Shown: piece by piece, positions 35,355-44,485 of the stretch
Position numbering within the stretch: position 1 is the stretch's first letter
Layout: every line of letters begins with the position of its first letter
DNA from: Nocardia sp. NBC_01730
Lineage (GTDB): Bacteria > Actinomycetota > Actinomycetes > Mycobacteriales > Mycobacteriaceae
Direction: 5' to 3'
Assembly: GCF_035920445.1 (NCBI RefSeq)
Contig: NZ_CP109162.1
Location: 1,550,001 to 1,614,000, forward strand
DNA: 64,000 nt
Made by a program: the position numbers and the translations under genes
Notes under the pieces: model-generated
What the model was told of the DNA's origin: nothing
The model's database searches: none
The model's input: only the letters and a program-made list of their open reading frames with translations

Positions 35355-36113
35355 ATGACGGTGATCCTGTTGCGGCACGGTGCGTCGACCTCGAACATGG
35401 CCCGGACCCTGGCCGGTCGCAGCACCGGCGTCGAACTCACCGAGCGCGGCGACGAGCAGGCGAGGGCTGTGGCCGAACGACTGGCCGGGTTGCCGATCGA
35501 ACGCATCGTGCACTCCCCACTGCTGCGCTGCCAGCGCACGGTGGCGCCGCTGGCGGAGAAGTTCGGGCTCGAGCCGGTGTTCGACGAACGGCTCATCGAA
35601 GTGGACTACGGCGAATGGACCGGGCGCCCGATCGCCGAATTGCTCGAGGAACCGCTGTGGAAGGTCGTGCAGCAACACGCCTCCGGCGCGGTGTTTCCCG
35701 GAGGCGAGGGACTGGCACAGGTGCAAACCCGTGCGGTGGCCGCGATCCGCGACCACGACCGGGCAATGGCCGAGCAACACGGCCGCGACGCGCTGTGGGT
35801 GGCGTGCACCCACGGCGACGTGATCAAGTCGGTGCTCGCTGATGCCCTGGGCATCCACCTCGACGGCTTCCAGCGGATCGTGGTGGAGCCCGCCTCGATC
35901 AGCGTGGTCCGTTACACCCCGACCGCGCCTTACGTGTGGCGGCTCAACGACACCGGCACCGATCTGTCCGCCCTCGCAGCGACCGGACCGCAACGCTCGG
36001 CGCCCACATCGGCCACCAACGCCGACGCCGCACCCGCCGACGCTTCCGGGCCGGTTCCCGGCGGGGAGCTTGGTGGTACCGGAAGTGCGGATAATGGGAA
36101 TGCGGAGCGCTGA
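35355..36113 (+). CDS. Histidine phosphatase family protein (MSMEG_4193/Rv2135c type)
   Basis: The 252 residues contain the phosphohistidine motif LLRHGASTSN at the N-terminus, the HSPLLRCQRT Arg block, the EVDYGEWTGRP stretch and the second His in ACTHGDVIKSV. The C-terminal 40 residues are a low-complexity Ala/Pro/Asp tail. It is probably cotranscribed with uppP (16-bp gap). The natural substrate is not known. Confidence 0.9.
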   Translation: MTVILLRHGASTSNMARTLAGRSTGVELTERGDEQARAVAERLAGLPIERIVHSPLLRCQRTVAPLAEKFGLEPVFDERLIEVDYGEWTGRPIAELLEEPLWKVVQQHASGAVFPGGEGLAQVQTRAVAAIRDHDRAMAEQHGRDALWVACTHGDVIKSVLADALGIHLDGFQRIVVEPASISVVRYTPTAPYVWRLNDTGTDLSALAATGPQRSAPTSATNADAAPADASGPVPGGELGGTGSADNGNAER

Positions 36114-36198
36114 GATTCCTTGTAAACGATGTAGCAACCGTTGTATAGAAGCCGCGCGCCGCGGGTAGTCGATCAGGGTCACGTATCAGGAGGTGCAT

Positions 36199-36783
36199 GT
36201 GTCACGCGCAATCCATGTATTTCGCACCCCCGATCGTTTCGTCGCCGGGACCGTCGGTGAGCCGGGCGATCGCGCGTTCTATCTGCAGGCCGTTCAGGAA
36301 CCGCGCGTCGTCAGTGTGCTGCTGGAGAAGCAGCAGGTGAAAGTGCTCGCCGACCGGATGGGTCTGCTGTTGGACGAGGTGGCCCGCCGCTTCGGCGCCG
36401 AGGTGCCGCCGCAGGCGGAGGATGTCAGCGACAACGCGCCGCTGGTGACCCCGATCGACGCCGAATTCCGCGTCGGCACCATGGGTCTCGGCTGGGATGC
36501 CGACGCGGGCGCGGTGGTCGTGGAACTGCTGGCGATCACCGAGACCGAGGTCGACGAGTCGGTGGTACTCGACGACACCGAGGAGGGCCCCGACGCGGTG
36601 CGCGTATTCCTCACCCCGATCCAGGCCCGCGAGTTCGCGCTGCGCTCGACCCGGGTGATCGCGGCCGGGCGTCCGCCGTGCCCCCTGTGCGGTGAGCCGC
36701 TGTCGGCCCGTGGGCACATGTGTGTGCGCACCAACGGATACAAGCGCGGCGACATCTTCGGCGCGGCCGAAGCAGAGGAGTGA
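36199..36783 (+). CDS. DUF3090 family protein (Rv2134c-like)
   Basis: I choose the GTG at 36199 (VSRAIHVFRTPDRFVAGTVG), since AGGAGG lies five to six bases before it and homologues start there; the frame opens two codons earlier. The 194 residues include the ending CPLCGEPLSARGHMCVRTNGY, a four-Cys/His cluster that may bind zinc. The family is actinobacterial and adjacent to the SCO1664-type gene. Function unknown. Confidence 0.88.
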   Translation: MSRAIHVFRTPDRFVAGTVGEPGDRAFYLQAVQEPRVVSVLLEKQQVKVLADRMGLLLDEVARRFGAEVPPQAEDVSDNAPLVTPIDAEFRVGTMGLGWDADAGAVVVELLAITETEVDESVVLDDTEEGPDAVRVFLTPIQAREFALRSTRVIAAGRPPCPLCGEPLSARGHMCVRTNGYKRGDIFGAAEAEE

Positions 36784-36787
36784 GTCG

Positions 36788-37606
36788 GTGGCCGAGGCCG
36801 GGGACCGATTCCGCAGCGGCGAGCTGACAGTGATCGGCCGGGTGACGACCGCCAGCAATGTGACCCTGGTCTGCGAGGTGATCGACACCGCCGCCGCCGA
36901 TGCGGACGCCCTTCCGCTGCGTGTGGTGTACAAGCCGATCCGTGGCGAGCAGCCGCTGTGGGATTTTCCGGACGGCACCCTGGCCGGACGCGAGGTGGCC
37001 TCGTATCTGATCTCCGAGGCGATCGGCTGGGCCGTGATCCCGGAGACGATCCTGCGGAATGGCCCCTTCGGGCCGGGCATGGTGCAGCGCTGGGTCGAGG
37101 GCGTGGACAACCACACCGAGCAGGGCAACCGGCTCGATCTGATCGACCTGTGCCCGGCGGGCGCGATACCGGATGGTTTCTGCGAGGTGCTGCGCGCGCT
37201 GGACCAGGAAGGCAACGAGGTGTCGCTGATTCACGCCGACGATCCGCGACTGCAGCGGATGGCGGTGCTGGACGTGCTGCTCAACAACGCCGACCGCAAG
37301 GGCGGGCACGCACTGGAAGGCATGGACGGGCAGGTGTACGGCGTCGACCACGGCATCTGTCTGCATGCCGAGCACAAGCTGCGCACCGTGCTGTGGGGCT
37401 GGGCCGGTCAGCCGATCTCCGACGGCCTGATCACCGACCTCACCGCATTCGCGAAGGAGTTGCCTGGCGCGTTCGCGGACACGCTCAGCGAGCACATCAC
37501 CGACGCCGAGATCGACGCGCTCACCGAACGCACCCAGCGGGTGCTCGACGACCCGGTGATGCCCGTGCCGCGTACCTCGCGGCCGATCCCGTGGCCGGCC
37601 TTCTGA
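36788..37606 (+). CDS. SCO1664 family protein (Rv2133c-like, PI3/4-kinase-like fold)
   Basis: The GTG at 36788 follows GAGGAG and comes 4 bp after the DUF3090 stop. The 272 residues include LRVVYKPIRGEQPLWDFPDGTLAGREVAS (a lysine-containing strand like the nucleotide-binding lobe), LDVLLNNADRKGGHAL (a catalytic-loop-like D-x-L-x-x-N-x-D) and VYGVDHGICLH (a DxG-like metal site). These resemble the PI3/4-kinase/HipA-type core. A kinase role is plausible but untested here. Confidence 0.87.
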   Translation: MAEAGDRFRSGELTVIGRVTTASNVTLVCEVIDTAAADADALPLRVVYKPIRGEQPLWDFPDGTLAGREVASYLISEAIGWAVIPETILRNGPFGPGMVQRWVEGVDNHTEQGNRLDLIDLCPAGAIPDGFCEVLRALDQEGNEVSLIHADDPRLQRMAVLDVLLNNADRKGGHALEGMDGQVYGVDHGICLHAEHKLRTVLWGWAGQPISDGLITDLTAFAKELPGAFADTLSEHITDAEIDALTERTQRVLDDPVMPVPRTSRPIPWPAF

Positions 37607-37704
37607 CCGTGCTGGCCGATTCCGCGGCGACCGTGATGCCGTCGCGCCGGAATTCCTGGCACAGTTGAGCTTCGAATGCTCGGCGCGACGACGAGGAGGA
37701 CCCG

Positions 37705-38127
37705 ATGACCCACTCCACCGGAGACCGTGCGGCACCGACTGTGCAGATCGGGATCGGCGCGCCGACCTACAAGTTGGCATTGCACTACGTGCATCTCTAC
37801 AACAAGAAGCCCTACCCCGACACCGACCTGTATCTCTACGACAACGGCGTCTACTGGCTCAGTTCGGAGGGGGAGAACCACTTCGGCGTCTACGTCCTCA
37901 CCGAGGGGTCGGTGGACTCGGGCCGGTTCACCATCCGGTTCATCTCGTTGCCCTCACCGGACTGGGGCGACACGGTCGCCTACCATGAGCTCGAGTTCGA
38001 CATGGCCCGCGGCGAGTTCACCCAGATCGCCCTCGCCGACACCGACCCGGACATTCCGGACCTGGACGGGAGGTTCGCGATCACCCGGAACGCGATCTCC
38101 GATCCCACCCGCCGCGCCGACAGCTGA
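37705..38127 (+). CDS. Hypothetical protein, 140 residues
   Basis: The ATG follows GAGGAGG. The product is soluble and rich in Tyr and Asp, with repeated beta-strand-like stretches ([24 protein letters not shown], then [14 protein letters not shown]). No signal peptide. No family is recognised. It lies about 100 bp after the SCO1664-type gene and 136 bp before mshC, on the same strand. Confidence 0.7.
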   Translation: MTHSTGDRAAPTVQIGIGAPTYKLALHYVHLYNKKPYPDTDLYLYDNGVYWLSSEGENHFGVYVLTEGSVDSGRFTIRFISLPSPDWGDTVAYHELEFDMARGEFTQIALADTDPDIPDLDGRFAITRNAISDPTRRADS

Positions 38128-38263
38128 TTCAGCGAAACCCAAAACCTTGACATCCCACGATTTGCTGGAAGACACAGGTCGGCACCGACCGCCCGTCGGC
38201 TCCCCGCGCCGCGAGGCCGGGCCGGGGGCGGATGATCTCGACCACACCCTTACCCTCGTAATC

Positions 38264-39502
38264 ATGCAGTCCTGGTCCGATACCGCCCTCCCGACCGTTC
38301 CCGGAGCAGGGCCGCCGTTGCGGTTGTACGACACCGCGGACCGTCAGGTACGCCCGGTTACCCCCGGTGCGACAGCCACCATGTACGTCTGCGGGATCAC
38401 CCCCTACGACGCGACCCACCTCGGGCACGCCGCGACCTACCTGACCTTCGATCTGGTCAACCGGCTGTGGCGAGACGCGGGCCACGATGTGCACTACGTC
38501 CAGAACGTCACCGATGTCGACGATCCGCTGTTCGAGCGGGCCGCCCGCGACGGCGTGGACTGGCGGGACCTCGGCTCGGCCGAGATCGACCTGTACCGCG
38601 AGGACATGTCGGCGCTGCGCATCGTGCCGCCGCGCGAGTATGTCGGCGCCATCGAATCCGTCGACGAAGTCGTCGAATTCGTGCAGAAACTGCTGGCGTC
38701 CGGCGCGGCCTATGTTGTCGATGATGCCCAGTACCCCGACATCTACTTCCGCGCCGACGCCACCGAGCAGTTCGGCTACGAGTCCGGTTACGACCGCGCC
38801 ACGATGGAGCGGCTGTTCGCCGAGCGTGGCGGCGACCCGGACCGCCCCGGCAAGCGCGACATCATCGACGCGCTGCTGTGGCGCTCGGCCAGGCCCGGTG
38901 AGCCGTCGTGGCCTGCCCCGTTCGGCGCGGGCCGACCTGGCTGGCACATCGAGTGTTCGGCGATCGCGTTGAACCGGATCGGCCCGGAATTCGACATCCA
39001 GGGCGGCGGCAGCGACCTGATCTACCCGCACCACGAATACTCCGCCGCGCACGGCGAGGCGCTGATCGCGGGCCGTCGTTTCGCCCGCCACTACGTGCAC
39101 GCCGGCCTGATCGGGCTGGATGGGGAGAAGATGTCGAAGTCCAAAGGCAATCTGGTGCTGGTGTCGGCGCTGCGCCGTAGCGGCGTCGACCCGGCTGCCA
39201 TCCGCCTCGGGCTGCTGGCCGGCCACTATCGTCAGGACCGCATGTGGACCGAGGCGGTGCTCGAGCAGGCCCAGCGACGCCTCGAGCTGTGGCGCTCGGC
39301 CGCCGCGGCGGCGTCGGGCCCGTCGGCCACCGACGCGGTCGCGCGCCTGCGCCAGCACCTGACCGACGACCTGGATACACCCAAAACGCTGGACGCCGTG
39401 GACAACTGGGCCCGTCAGGCCCTCGACTACGGCGGACCCGACACCCAGGCGCCCGCACTGATCACCACCGCGGTCGACGCCCTGCTCGGCATCCGCCTGT
39501 AA
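38264..39502 (+). CDS. mshC: Cysteine:GlcN-Ins ligase, mycothiol biosynthesis
   Basis: The start is the ATG at 38264 (412 residues, the normal MshC length). It is a class I aminoacyl-tRNA-synthetase fold with [16 protein letters not shown] (zinc Cys and HIGH-type motif), WHIECSAI and [12 protein letters not shown] zinc ligands, and EKMSKSKGN (KMSKS loop). The [13 protein letters not shown] start and the missing anticodon domain separate it from true CysRS. It joins cysteine to glucosaminyl-inositol using ATP, the third committed step of mycothiol synthesis. Its presence marks an actinobacterium. Confidence 0.95.
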   Translation: MQSWSDTALPTVPGAGPPLRLYDTADRQVRPVTPGATATMYVCGITPYDATHLGHAATYLTFDLVNRLWRDAGHDVHYVQNVTDVDDPLFERAARDGVDWRDLGSAEIDLYREDMSALRIVPPREYVGAIESVDEVVEFVQKLLASGAAYVVDDAQYPDIYFRADATEQFGYESGYDRATMERLFAERGGDPDRPGKRDIIDALLWRSARPGEPSWPAPFGAGRPGWHIECSAIALNRIGPEFDIQGGGSDLIYPHHEYSAAHGEALIAGRRFARHYVHAGLIGLDGEKMSKSKGNLVLVSALRRSGVDPAAIRLGLLAGHYRQDRMWTEAVLEQAQRRLELWRSAAAAASGPSATDAVARLRQHLTDDLDTPKTLDAVDNWARQALDYGGPDTQAPALITTAVDALLGIRL

Positions 39503-39627
39503 CCGCCGGACCCGTCCTCGCTCCAGGTTGGGGCGACTGTCGAGCGCATCGCTTGCTTGCGCCGCACTTTCCGTGATCACGTACACACGTGTGCAAGATT
39601 CCTCTGTTCGGGGTGTCGGTAGGAATC

Positions 39628-39732
39628 GTGTCACCAGCGGCAAACGAGCATTCGTACTCCCGCCCAGACAAAACGCTCGGCTGGGATAGTCCAGCCGAGC
39701 ATCTCGCCAGGCTCATCGACAACGCCGCCTAA
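39628..39732 (+). pseudogene. IS30-type transposase C-terminal remnant
   Basis: A 34-codon frame ends YSRPDKTLGWDSPAEHLARLIDNAA, close to the usual IS30 transposase tail (RPRKTLGWDTPAExxAxLL). The rest of the transposase and both ends are missing. The other bases of 39503-39837 hold nothing else I can support. Confidence 0.65.
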
Positions 39733-39837
39733 CCATCTGTGTTGCGACGACCCGTGGAATTCGCCAGCTCGGGTAGCTGCGCTCGAGGCCGGGCTGGCAC
39801 CCGGTAAACAGCGCGGGCGCTCTGGTGGCCGAGTTGG

Positions 39838-40755
39838 TCAGGGCTCGAGCACGTAGCGACCGCGCATTCCGCCTTTGGCCATGGCCCGCTGGGCGTCGGC
39901 TGCCTGGGTCAAGGGCACGACCGCATGTACTCGGGTCGGTAGCCGGCCGGACGCGGCGCGGGTCAGCAGCTGCCCCAATCGCGGACCGTCGGGCTGCGTC
40001 ACCAACGCGTTCACCGTGATGTCGCGTTCGGCGGCCGGCACTATGTTGGGTCGGACGCCGACGAAGGTTCCGCCGTCGCGGACCAGGGCCAGGCCCCACA
40101 CCTGCTGCGGCGTGGTGTCGACGGCCGCGTCCCAGCCCGGCTCGGCGTGCGTGACGAAGTCGGCGCCGAGACCGCGCACGAACCCCTCATCTGCGGCTCG
40201 GGCCAAACCGGTCACCTGCCAGCCGCGGTCGGGCGCGAGCGAGGCCACGTTCGCCCCGATCGCCCCGGCCGCGCCGGTCACCAGCAGCCGGTTGCCGTCG
40301 GCAGGAGCGTCGCCGAGCAAGTCGACGATCTGCGCCGCACCCAGCCCGTTGAGCGGCACCGTCGATGCCGCGACCAGGTCGAGCCCGTCGGGTACCACGG
40401 CGATATCGGCGGCCGGCACGATGAGCTGTTCGGCATAGGTGCCGAAGTCGCGGTCGAAACCGAGAACGACGCCGGCGACCCGGGTGTCGACGGCCAGGTC
40501 GACTCCGGGACCGGCGGCGTGCACGGTGCCGGCGAAGTCCCAGCCCAGGCCGGTGTGGTCGAGCTGATTGATCAGGCCCAGGTCATGGAAGAAGCCCCCC
40601 ACGACTCCGAGGTCGGTGGGGTTGACCGGCGCGGCGGCGACCGCGACCAGAACCTCGCCGGGGCCGGGCTCGGCGACGGGAACATCGATGATCTCGATCG
40701 AGTCGGGTCCGCTCGGGGTGCGGACGACGGCGGCTCGGAAGGTGAGCGTGCTCAT
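39838..40755 (-). CDS. Zinc-independent MDR oxidoreductase (quinone-reductase-like)
   Basis: The 305 residues are a medium-chain reductase: GroES-like N-domain (IIDVPVAEPGPGEVLVAVAAAPVNPTD), then NADPH Rossmann motif LLVTGAAGAIGANVASLA. No catalytic or structural zinc Cys cluster is seen. Likely reduces a quinone or enone. It is divergent from an HxlR regulator with a palindrome between them, the same gene pairing as at 2.6-4.0 kb. Confidence 0.88.
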   Translation of the reverse strand: MSTLTFRAAVVRTPSGPDSIEIIDVPVAEPGPGEVLVAVAAAPVNPTDLGVVGGFFHDLGLINQLDHTGLGWDFAGTVHAAGPGVDLAVDTRVAGVVLGFDRDFGTYAEQLIVPAADIAVVPDGLDLVAASTVPLNGLGAAQIVDLLGDAPADGNRLLVTGAAGAIGANVASLAPDRGWQVTGLARAADEGFVRGLGADFVTHAEPGWDAAVDTTPQQVWGLALVRDGGTFVGVRPNIVPAAERDITVNALVTQPDGPRLGQLLTRAASGRLPTRVHAVVPLTQAADAQRAMAKGGMRGRYVLEP

Positions 40756-40827
40756 GGTTCACTTCTCCTCACTTGTGTTCGGTGGTTGACCCGCTCCATC
40801 ATTGATGGGTAACTCTCGATCGGGAAG

Positions 40828-40847
40828 TACGCACTTCGAAGTGTGTA
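40828..40847. promoter_or_regulatory. Palindromic operator between quinone reductase and HxlR genes
   Basis: TACGCACTTCGAAGTGTGTA is a 20-bp palindrome with one mismatched pair, centred on TTCGAA. It lies 30 bp before the HxlR start and about 73 bp before the reductase start. Confidence 0.6.
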
Positions 40848-40876
40848 AGTCACCTCTAGGTAGGAAGGAGCGGTCC

Positions 40877-41317
40877 ATGCCCACGATGACGGCGGCCCAG
40901 AAGCGGGTACAGGCGCAGGCGGACTACGACGCGTTCCTGGCGGGCTGCCCCAGTCGCCAACTGCTCGACCGGATCTCCGACAAGTGGGTTGCGCTGATCC
41001 TGGCCGCGCTCGGCAGCGACGGCCCGCACCCCGGGAACGACAATATCGGCGAGCCGCGATCGATGCGGTACTCCGAACTGTCGCGTCGGCTGGCCGGCGT
41101 CAGCCAGAAGATGCTCACCCAGACACTGCGCTCCCTCGAACGCGACGGCCTGCTCACCCGCACCGTAACCCCGACCGTGCCGACGACGGTCACGTACGAG
41201 CTGACCGACCTCGGTCTCTCGCTCCACCATCTGATGCGCGGCATCAAAGACTGGGCCGAGGCGCACATGGATGAAGTACTCGTCAACCGCGATAACTACG
41301 ACACTCGCATCATCTGA
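40877..41317 (+). CDS. HxlR-family transcriptional regulator
   Basis: The ATG at 40877 follows GGAAGGAGC (146 residues); the frame opens earlier but across the operator. Motifs: LAGCPSRQLLDRISDKWVALILAAL, SELSRRLAGVSQKMLTQTLRSLERDGLLTRTV and TVPTTVTYELTDLG. The N-terminal Cys in LAGCPS is the position of the redox Cys in QorR-type HxlR members, so this regulator may sense oxidants or electrophiles and control the divergent quinone reductase. Confidence 0.9.
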   Translation: MPTMTAAQKRVQAQADYDAFLAGCPSRQLLDRISDKWVALILAALGSDGPHPGNDNIGEPRSMRYSELSRRLAGVSQKMLTQTLRSLERDGLLTRTVTPTVPTTVTYELTDLGLSLHHLMRGIKDWAEAHMDEVLVNRDNYDTRII

Positions 41318-41334
41318 ACGAAACAATCTGGGCC

Positions 41335-41708
41335 ATCGCGGGATACCGACCCTCGATCCGGACAAATGCCATCGGCTGTCCTGGGTCGCGGGCACGACCT
41401 ACGCACTGGCCATCGGCGGTTCGGTGTTCCTGCTCGACGCGTGGGTGCCGCGACTGACCAGCACCGGTGATGTCCCGGCCATACCGCAGGATCTGGTTGA
41501 TCTGGCGCCCGCAGCGATCACCCCCGCTCTGTTCGTGCCCTCCCACCACGACAACTGGCTGCCCGGCCTCACCGCGAGCACCGCGAACTACGACCGGCCG
41601 CTGCCCGCCGAACTCGCCCGGATCGCGTCCGCCCGGCGACCGGAGTTGCGCACGCTGCATGATCTGGCGGACTATTTACGACCCGGGCGACTCACCTTCA
41701 CGTTCTGA
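41335..41708 (+). pseudogene. Collapsed MBL-fold hydrolase
   Basis: The frame joins an MBL-like start (VAGTTYALAIGGSVFLLDAWVPRL) to an MBL-like end (PALFVPSHHDNWLPGL... RRPELRTLHDLADYLRP) with only about 30 residues between them. The HxHxDH metal site and roughly the central 150 residues are missing, so it must be a deletion remnant. No ribosome site. It lies right behind the HxlR gene and 48 bp before the fadD stop. Confidence 0.5.
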
Positions 41709-41756
41709 GCGCAACAGCCGAGCGTCACATACGCCCTTACCGTCGACGCGCGTCTC

Positions 41757-43568
41757 CTACCGCGCAGCCTGCGCTTCGGCCGGTTCGTGCACCGTGTCGC
41801 CGGGCTTTTCGGCATAGAGCCGCTCGATCTCCTCGGCGTATTTGTCCGCGATCGGCTTGCGCCGCACTTTCATTGTGAGCGTCACCTCGTCACCGCCCGG
41901 TTCCCAAAAGGTGGGCAGCACCGTGAAGCGTTTGATCTGCTCCACACGTGACAAGGTCGCGTTGCCGGCCGCCACGCCACGCGCGATCTCGGTCAGCACG
42001 CCGGGATCGGCGGCCAACGCGGGCGCCGACGCGTCCGGCAAACCGTGCCGGGCGGCATACAACGTCGCGGTTTCGGCGTCGATGACGATCAGCGCCGTGT
42101 TGTAAGGGCGGGCGTCGCCGATCGTGGCGATGGCACCGACCAGCGCGGTCGCGGCTTTGACGGCGTTCTCGATGTTGGCGGGGGACATGTTCTTTCCCGC
42201 GGAGTTGATGATCAGCTCCTTCTTACGGTCGACCACGCGCAGGTAGCCGCCGTCGTCCACGGCGAGAATGTCGCCGGTATGCAGCCAACCGTCGGCGTCG
42301 AGTGCCTCGGCGGTCTTGTGTGGTTCCTTGCGGTAGCCCTTCATCACCAGCGGCCCGCGCACCAGGAATTCACCGTCCTCGGCGATCCGCCACTGCATCC
42401 CGGGCAGCATCCGGCCCACCGAACCCAGGCGCGCCTGGGCGGGCGGGCAGGCGCTGGCCACGCAGGTGAGTTCGGACATGCCCCAGATCTCCGAGATCGG
42501 GATGCCGAGTCCGAAGAAAAACCCGAGCGTCTGCGGCGGGATCGGCGCGGCACCGGACATGGCCCACTTCAACTGGTCCAAACCGATTTTGGCACGCAAC
42601 GCCGACAGCACCCGCTCGTCGGCCTCCGCCCATTCCGTGGCCAGCTCGACACCGATCGCCGTACCACTCAGCTGCGCGTCGGCTTTTCGCGCCGCCACCC
42701 CCAGCGCCCACTGCAACCCGGCCCGGGTGGGCTCGTCGGGTTCGTTCGCGACCGCGAACTCGATGGCCGCCTTCAACTTCTCCCACACTCGCGGCACCGC
42801 GCCCCAGATCGTCGGATGCACATCGACCAACGCGGCAGGCAGCAGCGAGCGGTCGGGCACCACCGTGATCTGAATGCCGTAGACCTGCTGCAAGTACAGA
42901 CAGCAGAACCGGTCGGCCATGTGCGCCGACGGCAGGTAGGAGGTCTGGCGGTCACCGAACGCCACCGGAAGCACGGCGTGGAACGCGCGCGCTTCGGCCA
43001 GCACGTTGCTGTGCGTAATCTCGACACCCTTCGGGTTTCCGGTGGTTCCGGAGGTGTAGACGAGGGTGAGGATGTCCTCGGGCCGCACGGCCCGCCAGGT
43101 CGCCTCGAAATCGAAATCACCGCTGCCCATGGCTTTCAGCTCGGGGAGGCCGAGCGTGCCCTCCGGTGCGCCATCGAGGCAGACGATGGCCTCGATCGGT
43201 GCGCCGGAGCGGCGGATGCGCTCGACGTACTGCTGCTCACAAATCACCACCCGGTTGCCCGCGTTCTCGAACACGTAGTTCAGCTGCTCGGGTGCGAGGG
43301 TGTTGTATACCGAAAACGAGGTCGCGCCGGTGTGCTGGACGCCGACCTCGACGGGATAGAACTCCACCCGATTACCCATCATCAGCGCGACGGTGTCGCC
43401 GTGGCCGACCCCGAGGGCGTGCAGCCCGGCGGCGACCTCGCGGACCTGATCGGCGTACTGCCGCCAGGTAAGTGTGTGATCACCGCCGATGGATCGGACG
43501 GCCACCGCGGCCGGATCAATTGCCGCGTTGCGCTGGAATGCGGCACAGGACGTGTTCGGTTCGCTCAT
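41757..43568 (-). CDS. Long-chain acyl-CoA synthetase (FadD-type, AMP-binding)
   Basis: The ATG at 43568 follows GAGG (603 residues); the frame's far-upstream opening at 44039 is not used. Adenylation motifs: VYTSGTTGNPKGVEITH (P-loop), IWGMSELT (A5), GWLHTGDI, RKKELIINSAGKNMSP and a C-terminal Lys in LTMKVRRKPI. It activates fatty acids to acyl-CoA through acyl-AMP. It has the length of FACS-type FadD rather than FAAL. It is divergent from a TetR regulator, which may control it. Confidence 0.92.
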   Translation of the reverse strand: MSEPNTSCAAFQRNAAIDPAAVAVRSIGGDHTLTWRQYADQVREVAAGLHALGVGHGDTVALMMGNRVEFYPVEVGVQHTGATSFSVYNTLAPEQLNYVFENAGNRVVICEQQYVERIRRSGAPIEAIVCLDGAPEGTLGLPELKAMGSGDFDFEATWRAVRPEDILTLVYTSGTTGNPKGVEITHSNVLAEARAFHAVLPVAFGDRQTSYLPSAHMADRFCCLYLQQVYGIQITVVPDRSLLPAALVDVHPTIWGAVPRVWEKLKAAIEFAVANEPDEPTRAGLQWALGVAARKADAQLSGTAIGVELATEWAEADERVLSALRAKIGLDQLKWAMSGAAPIPPQTLGFFFGLGIPISEIWGMSELTCVASACPPAQARLGSVGRMLPGMQWRIAEDGEFLVRGPLVMKGYRKEPHKTAEALDADGWLHTGDILAVDDGGYLRVVDRKKELIINSAGKNMSPANIENAVKAATALVGAIATIGDARPYNTALIVIDAETATLYAARHGLPDASAPALAADPGVLTEIARGVAAGNATLSRVEQIKRFTVLPTFWEPGGDEVTLTMKVRRKPIADKYAEEIERLYAEKPGDTVHEPAEAQAAR

Positions 43569-43926
43569 CCCACAACCTCGTTCAGTACACCTGGCTTTCC
43601 CAGACCGTAGGTGCCCGGCCGACACGCGGGGGCCGTTTTGACCGTATTGGGCGACCGCCCTCGCCCGACGGTCAATGCTGAGGTCGTCCCTCGCAGGACC
43701 TACGGCTCGGATCAGCTGGTCGGCCGCGAGCACCGCCGCATGCGGTCGCGCGCAACATGATCGACAGCAATGGGAACGCGACCCGTGCGGCGGAATTCGG
43801 TCTGCTACCGCAGTGTCACCCGAATATGGGCGCCGCGAACTTCGCTGAGCGCGGCCCGAGCACCGCCACGATGGGGTACTGTACGGTGCGTCAAGTCCGG
43901 CTCGAACGAACAGAACGGCGCCGCGA
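43569..43926. other. Divergent promoter region fadD / TetR
   Basis: These 358 bases hold no convincing gene. A GTACTGTAC palindrome (43876-43884) overlaps a possible -10 (TACTGT) about 45 bp before the TetR start and might be an autoregulatory site. Confidence 0.4.
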
Positions 43927-44475
43927 ATGTCACGTGTGGTCACCAAAGAGCAGTACTTCGACACCGCACTGGAGGTGCTCGCCGAATTCGGGTTCAAGGG
44001 CCTCAACATCGGCGTGCTATGTCGGCAGCTCGGCGTCACCAGCGGCTCGTTCTACCACCATTTCGGCAGCTGGCAAGGATTCGTCGACGCCCTGCTCGAC
44101 CACTGGGAAAACCGCCAGGTCCGCATCCTGCGGACGCTGAAGTTCAACCAGGGCAACCCCGACGACGACATTCGCGCCATGTCCGTTCTCGCCGCCGGAT
44201 TGCACCATGCCGCCGAGGCCGCGATCCGCGCGTGGGCCGCGAATGACGAGTCGGTCAACCTCGCTCTCAAACGCGTCGACGAATCCCGCAGGCGCACCGT
44301 GCACAAGGCGATCAAAGGCGTCGTCGGCGACGACGCCACCACCACCGTGGTGACCTCGCTGGGCATGGCGATGCTGGTCGGGTACCAGCAGATCGCCGCG
44401 GGCGGCGAGGAGCTGTCGCTCGACGGGCTGCTCGCCGAATACGCGCGCCTGATCTACTCGCACGCCCAGCGCTGA
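43927..44475 (+). CDS. TetR/AcrR-family regulator
   Basis: The 182 residues have a TetR HTH at the N-terminus (FDTALEVLAEFGFKGLNIGVLCRQLGVTSGSFYHHFGSWQGFVDALL) and a helical ligand domain after it. Divergent from fadD and convergent with the antiporter gene (10-bp gap). By position it probably controls fadD in response to an acyl-CoA, but the effector is unknown. Confidence 0.9.
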   Translation: MSRVVTKEQYFDTALEVLAEFGFKGLNIGVLCRQLGVTSGSFYHHFGSWQGFVDALLDHWENRQVRILRTLKFNQGNPDDDIRAMSVLAAGLHHAAEAAIRAWAANDESVNLALKRVDESRRRTVHKAIKGVVGDDATTTVVTSLGMAMLVGYQQIAAGGEELSLDGLLAEYARLIYSHAQR

Positions 44476-44485
44476 AGCCCCGCGG

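Noticed and set aside
42045..43610. 521-residue plus-strand frame
   Set aside because: Antisense to fadD, whose adenylation motifs are intact.
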